Assembly: GCA_036389955.1 (NCBI GenBank)
Contig: DASVVJ010000021.1
Location: 1-17,884 of the forward strand
Direction: 5' to 3'
DNA length: 17,884 nucleotides
Source: DATHBR01 sp036389955
Lineage (GTDB): Bacteria; Myxococcota; Myxococcia; Myxococcales; Myxococcaceae
Position numbers and translations under genes: made by a program. Each line of letters opens with the position of its first letter. Positions within the stretch are counted from its first letter, which is position 1. Below the pieces are notes generated by a model. The model was given only the letters and a program-made list of their open reading frames with translations, was not told the origin of the DNA and searched no databases. This document shows, piece after piece, positions 14,462 through 17,884 of this stretch.

Positions 14462-16105
14462 TCAGGCTGTCTTGATAGCCGCGGCGCCCTGCAGCCCCAG
14501 CTCGGCCACGGACACCTCGCGCATCCGGAACTTCTGCACCTTGCCCGTCACCGTGAGCGGGAACTCCTCCACGAACTTCCAGTAGCGGGGAATCTTGAAC
14601 GTCGAAATCTTCCCCGTGCAGAAGGCTACCAGGTCCGCCTCGGCGAGCGTCACCCCCGGCTTGGCCTTCACCCAGGCCATCACCTCCTCGCCGTACCGCT
14701 CGCTCGGAACTCCGATGACCTGCGCCTCGCTCACCCCCGGGTGCGTGTGCAGGAACTCTTCGATCTCCCGCGGGTAGATGTTCTCTCCTCCCCGGATGAT
14801 CATGTCCTTGATGCGGCCGACGATCTTCACGTACCCCTCGGCGTCCATCGTGGCCAGGTCCCCGGTGTGCATCCACCCCGCCCTGTCGATCGCTGTCTGT
14901 GTGGCCTCGGCGTTGTTCCAGTACCCCAGCATCACGCTGTAGCCACGCGTGCACAGCTCGCCCGGTGTCCCCCGGGGCACCACCGCCCCCGTCTCCGCGT
15001 CGACGATCTTCACCTCCACATGCGGGTGCACCCTCCCCACAGTGCCCACCCGCCGATCCAGCGGATCATCCAACGAGCTCTGCGTGGACACCGGCGAGGT
15101 CTCCGTCATCCCGTAGCAGATCGTCACCTCGCGCATGTTCATCCGCGACTGCACGTTCTTCATCACCTCCACCGGGCACGGGGAGCCCGCCATGATCCCC
15201 GTGCGCAACGTGGCCAGGTTGAACTCCCCGAAGCGCGGATGATCCAGCTCCGCGATGAACATGGTCGGCACCCCGTAAAGCGACGTGCACCGCTCGGACT
15301 GCACCGCCTCCAGCACCGCCAGCGGCTCGAACGCCTCCGCCGGAATCACCATGCACGAGCCATGACTGGTACACGCCAGGTTCCCCATCACCATCCCGAA
15401 GCAGTGGTAGAAGGGCACCGGGATGCACACCCGATCCTCCGGCCCGTAACCCAGCACCTCCGCCACGAAGAACCCGTTGTTCAGCACGTTGTGGTGCGAC
15501 AGCGTGGCGCCTTTGGGAAAGCCCGTGGTGCCCGACGTGTACTGGATGTTGATCGGATCATCGAACTGCAGCGACGCCTCGCGCTCGGCCAGCGCCCCCT
15601 CGCTCACCTGCGCCCCGCCCGCCTGCAGCCGCTCCCAGTCGTCCTCCATCACCAGTGCCTGCCGCAGCTCCGGACAGCGGGGCCGCACCTCCTCCACCAT
15701 CCGCCGGTAGTCCACCTGCCGGAAGCCTCGCGACAGCACCAGCACGCTCGTGCCGGACTGGCGCAGTGCGTACTCCAGCTCCGCCGTCTTGTACGCCGGG
15801 TTGAGGTTCACCAGGATCGCCCCGATGCGCGCCGCGGCGTACTGCACCGCCACCCACTCGTACCGGTTGGGAGACCAGATGCCCACCCGGTCTCCCTTCT
15901 GCACGCCCAACGCCATCAGCCCGCGCGCCACCTGCGTGGTGAGTTCCCACAACTGCCGGTACGTGGCCCGGAAGCCCTGCCAGCGCACCACCAGCGCCTC
16001 CCGCTCACCGTAGCGCTCGACGGTGCGGCGAAGGTTCTCTCCCAGGGTTTCCCCCAGGAGTGGAGTGCTGCTGGTGCCATGGACATACGAGAGCGCGGAG
16101 ACCAT
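14462..16105 (-). CDS. Acyl-CoA synthetase (AMP-forming), medium/long-chain fatty acid type
   Basis: The 547-residue enzyme activates carboxylic acids through an acyl-AMP intermediate and then forms the CoA thioester, in the cytoplasm. All core motifs are present: YTSGTTGFPKG at 189-199 (P-loop), YGMTETSP at 331-338, GWMHTGD at 410-416, GRIKDMIIRGGENIYP at 430-445 and the catalytic lysine K522 in TVTGKVQKF. The layout and length are those of FadD-like and ACSF2-like fatty acyl-CoA synthetases; an AMP-dependent ligase for another carboxylic acid cannot be excluded. The ATG at 16105 has AGGA seven bases upstream. It is divergent from the alcohol dehydrogenase gene across 62 bases, so the two may share control. 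Myxobacteria carry many such genes, for beta-oxidation and for fatty-acid signals. Confidence 0.93.
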   Translation of the reverse strand: MVSALSYVHGTSSTPLLGETLGENLRRTVERYGEREALVVRWQGFRATYRQLWELTTQVARGLMALGVQKGDRVGIWSPNRYEWVAVQYAAARIGAILVNLNPAYKTAELEYALRQSGTSVLVLSRGFRQVDYRRMVEEVRPRCPELRQALVMEDDWERLQAGGAQVSEGALAEREASLQFDDPINIQYTSGTTGFPKGATLSHHNVLNNGFFVAEVLGYGPEDRVCIPVPFYHCFGMVMGNLACTSHGSCMVIPAEAFEPLAVLEAVQSERCTSLYGVPTMFIAELDHPRFGEFNLATLRTGIMAGSPCPVEVMKNVQSRMNMREVTICYGMTETSPVSTQSSLDDPLDRRVGTVGRVHPHVEVKIVDAETGAVVPRGTPGELCTRGYSVMLGYWNNAEATQTAIDRAGWMHTGDLATMDAEGYVKIVGRIKDMIIRGGENIYPREIEEFLHTHPGVSEAQVIGVPSERYGEEVMAWVKAKPGVTLAEADLVAFCTGKISTFKIPRYWKFVEEFPLTVTGKVQKFRMREVSVAELGLQGAAAIKTA

Positions 16106-16167
16106 GGCCAATCCTGAGCACAGCCGCTTGCGAGACGCAGGGTGAAAATGGCTAAGGTGTAAGCACC

Positions 16168-17169
16168 ATGCCAATCCAAGCCTTCGCCGCACTGAACAAG
16201 GGTCAGCCGCTCGAGTCCTTCTCCTATGAGCCCCAGCCTCTGGCGCCGCATGATGTGGAGGTGAAGATCTCCCACTGCGGCATCTGCCACAGCGATCTGC
16301 ACCTGGTGAACAACGACTGGGGCATCACCAGTTACCCCATGGTCCCCGGCCACGAGATCATCGGCACCATCAGCCAGGTGGGCTCGGCCGTCACCCAGTT
16401 CAAGCAGGGCCAGCGCGTGGGCATCGGCTGGCAGGCGGACTCCTGCGGTGAGTGCGAGTGGTGCGCCAAGGGCGAGGAGAACCTCTGCGCCCGCGCCGCC
16501 CCCACCTGCGTGGGCCGCCACGGTGGCTTCGCCAGCCACATCCGCGTCCACGCCCGCTTCGCCATCCCCATTCCGGACGCGCTCTCCTCGGAGAACGCCG
16601 CGCCGCTGCTGTGCGCCGGCATCACCGTGTTCTCGCCCCTGAGGACCTATGGCCTCGGCCCCAACAGCCGCGTCGGCGTCATCGGCATTGGCGGCCTGGG
16701 GCACCTGGGGCTCCAGTTCGCCAAGGCCTTCGGCTGCGAGGTGACGGCCTTCTCCTCCACCGCCGACAAGGAGGCTGAGGCGCGCAAGCTCGGCGCCCAC
16801 CACTTCGTCGCCACGCGCACCCTGGGCGCGGTTCAGAAGCTGGGCAACTCGTTCGACTTCATCCTCAGCACCGTCACCGCGGACCTGCCGTGGCTCGACT
16901 ACGTGAACGCCCTGCGGCCCTACGGCAAGCTGTGCTTCGTGGGCGTGCCTCCCAGCACGCTCAACCTCCCCGTCTTCCCGCTGCTCGCCAACAAGGGCGT
17001 CGTGGCCAGCAACACCGGCAGCACCGCCGGCCTGCGGGACATGCTGCAGGTCGCCGCCCGCCACGGCATCCAGGCGCAGACCGAGCGCTTCCCCCTCGCC
17101 AAGGTCAATGACGCCATGGGCCGCGTGGCTCGCAACGAGGTGCGCTACCGCGCCGTGCTCGAGGTCTGA
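16168..17169 (+). CDS. Zinc-dependent NAD(P)-linked alcohol dehydrogenase (YahK/CAD type)
   Basis: The 333-residue enzyme is a medium-chain dehydrogenase. The catalytic zinc site has C37 (in HCGICHSD, 36-43), H62 and E63 (in PGHE) and C149 (in LLCAG). Structural zinc ligands are C93, C96, C99 and C107. The nucleotide-binding turn is GIGGLGHLG (173-181), and the strand end FSSTADK at 195-201 has Ser/Thr rather than Asp, which suggests NADPH. The closest known types are the YahK and cinnamyl-alcohol dehydrogenase-like aldehyde reductases, which reduce many aldehydes to alcohols. The C-terminal end follows the family (FPLAKVNDAM..V....VRYRAVLE). The ATG at 16168 has an AAGGTG site. It may act with the divergent acyl-CoA synthetase gene in lipid-derived aldehyde handling, which is inference. 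Confidence 0.93.
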   Translation: MPIQAFAALNKGQPLESFSYEPQPLAPHDVEVKISHCGICHSDLHLVNNDWGITSYPMVPGHEIIGTISQVGSAVTQFKQGQRVGIGWQADSCGECEWCAKGEENLCARAAPTCVGRHGGFASHIRVHARFAIPIPDALSSENAAPLLCAGITVFSPLRTYGLGPNSRVGVIGIGGLGHLGLQFAKAFGCEVTAFSSTADKEAEARKLGAHHFVATRTLGAVQKLGNSFDFILSTVTADLPWLDYVNALRPYGKLCFVGVPPSTLNLPVFPLLANKGVVASNTGSTAGLRDMLQVAARHGIQAQTERFPLAKVNDAMGRVARNEVRYRAVLEV

Positions 17170-17240
17170 GCCCTCGGGGGCCCCAGGGGAGAGCGCGGAG
17201 GAGACTCATCCGTTATAGTGGAAAAACCTCCGCTCGTCTC

Positions 17241-17252
17241 CCCCAGCTGGGG
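17241..17252 (+). promoter_or_regulatory. Perfect palindrome upstream of serine acetyltransferase
   Basis: CCCCAGCTGGGG is a perfect 12-base palindrome 16 bases upstream of the ATG at 17269, and just 5' of the weak TAAGGT ribosome-binding stretch. A TTATAGT element lies about 29 bases upstream of it (17212-17218). It could be an operator for sulfur control or a leader hairpin, or a chance dyad in GC-rich DNA. Confidence 0.3.
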
Positions 17253-17268
17253 TAAGGTCGCGCCCCCG

Positions 17269-17884
17269 ATGAGTACCCCCAAAGAGAAGCTGCTCGCGCT
17301 CCTGCTGGAGAGCCGTCAGCGCCAATGCTTCCCGTCCGAGGTCCGCACCGCGGCGCCCGAGTTCGTGCAGCTGGTGCTGGGCCTGCTCTTCCCCCACTTC
17401 TCCGAGCGGGTGGAGTGTCACGCGGCCGCGGTCCACCGGGACGTGATGGCGGTGGAGTCTCACCTGGTGCGGCTCACCACGCTGCTCAACCCCATCTACC
17501 CGGGGGTGGATACCACCATCCCCGAGCGGTTCATGGCGGAGCTGCCGGAGATCTACAACTACCTGCAGCAGGACGCCGAGGCCATCTACCGGGCGGATCC
17601 CGCCGCGCGCAGCGTGGACGAGGTGCTGCTCACCTACCCGGGCTTCTACGCCATCGCCATCTTCCGCGTGGCCCATGCGCTGCACCGGCTGGGCATGCCG
17701 CTGCTGCCCCGGCTGCTCACCGAGTTCGCTCACCAGCGCACCGGCGTGGACATTCACCCCGGCGCCACCATTGGCCGGCGCTTCGTCATCGATCACGGCA
17801 CCGGCGTGGTGATCGGCGAGACGACGGTCATCGGTGACGGGGTGAAGATCTACCAGGGCGTGACGCTGGGCGCCCTGGTGGTGG
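17269..17884 (+). CDS. cysE: Serine O-acetyltransferase (CysE type), 3' end outside window
   Basis: The frame is open from the ATG at 17269 to the window edge (205 complete codons). The first 130 residues are the all-helical region of serine acetyltransferases (EIYNYLQQDAEAIYRADPAA, LLTYPGFYAIAIFRVAHALHRLG). The left-handed beta-helix then starts with GVDIHPGATIG, IDHGTGVVIGETTVIG and KIYQGVTLGAL, which are the family hexapeptide signature. The Asp of DIHP and the His of DHGT correspond to the catalytic pair of CysE. It forms O-acetylserine from serine and acetyl-CoA, the first step of cysteine synthesis in the cytosol. The long N-terminal part resembles EpsC/SrpH-type enzymes. No partner cysteine synthase is in view; it may follow beyond the edge. 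Confidence 0.9.
   Translation, partial: MSTPKEKLLALLLESRQRQCFPSEVRTAAPEFVQLVLGLLFPHFSERVECHAAAVHRDVMAVESHLVRLTTLLNPIYPGVDTTIPERFMAELPEIYNYLQQDAEAIYRADPAARSVDEVLLTYPGFYAIAIFRVAHALHRLGMPLLPRLLTEFAHQRTGVDIHPGATIGRRFVIDHGTGVVIGETTVIGDGVKIYQGVTLGALVV

Noticed and set aside
14441..14468. Short dyads (CAAGAGCTTG and AGCCT...AGGCT) between the convergent pseudoprotease and acyl-CoA synthetase genes
   Set aside because: Arms of only four to five bases that lie partly inside the coding ends; too weak to call a terminator.
14741..16117. A 458-residue open frame on the plus strand
   Set aside because: His/Arg-rich shadow of the acyl-CoA synthetase gene, with no recognisable domain.
16114..16131. Sigma-54-like pattern GCAC...TTGC in the divergent region between acyl-CoA synthetase and alcohol dehydrogenase
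   Set aside because: The spacing is one base too long and the -24 GG is missing.
17206..17796. A 196-residue open frame on the minus strand at the right end
   Set aside because: Antisense to the serine acetyltransferase gene, whose plus-strand frame carries clear family motifs.

Overview
This GC-rich window (about 17.9 kb) looks like chromosomal DNA from a myxobacterium, most plausibly of the Cystobacter/Archangium/Stigmatella type. The evidence is two eukaryotic-type Ser/Thr kinases, one of them with a small Cys-containing ectodomain, a Sit-type lipoprotein toxin with an Imm11-family immunity gene, several lipoproteins, a secreted nuclease-fold protein with a lamin-tail domain, a TfoX-N protein with a histone-H1-like tail, and a good sigma-54 type promoter. 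No tRNA, rRNA, CRISPR array, insertion sequence or prophage gene is visible. Genus assignment is inference.

Layout. 1-255: end of an AI-2E family permease, convergent with a 60-residue unknown protein (275-457, minus) that has its own -24/-12 promoter candidate. 458-889: no further gene, two hairpins near the end of the next gene. 890-3621 (minus): a ureidoglycolate lyase homologue followed by an apparently exported M49 (dipeptidyl-peptidase III) metallopeptidase. 3737-6792 (plus): a tight three-gene unit of membrane Ser/Thr kinase, SitA5-like lipoprotein toxin and Imm11 immunity protein, closed by a strong hairpin. 6840-9140 (minus): a lipoprotein with an endonuclease/exonuclease/phosphatase fold plus lamin-tail domain, preceded by a YqaA/DedA-type membrane protein. 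9304-11534 (plus): an oxygen-binding-diiron-like metallo-beta-lactamase protein followed by a soluble Ser/Thr kinase. 11506-12865 (minus): a two-gene unit of a polytopic DUF2339-like membrane protein and a small exported protein; its end overlaps the kinase end by 29 bases. 13072-14453 (plus): TfoX-N protein with a Lys/Ala-rich tail, overlapping by one base a trypsin-like lipoprotein that lacks the catalytic serine. 14462-16105 (minus): acyl-CoA synthetase. 16168-17169 (plus): zinc alcohol dehydrogenase. 17269-end (plus): serine O-acetyltransferase, cut by the window edge.

The most distinctive part is the kinase/toxin/immunity unit. The toxin keeps the whole conserved SitA5-type carrier region and what looks like the last helices of an AHH-type nuclease, but no His-His catalytic core, as if the nuclease centre had been deleted while the immunity gene stayed intact. 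Second is the pairing of a DNA-binding-type TfoX protein with a pseudoprotease lipoprotein, and third the diiron-sensor-like protein next to a kinase. Housekeeping metabolism (fatty acid activation, aldehyde/alcohol redox, cysteine synthesis) occupies the right end.
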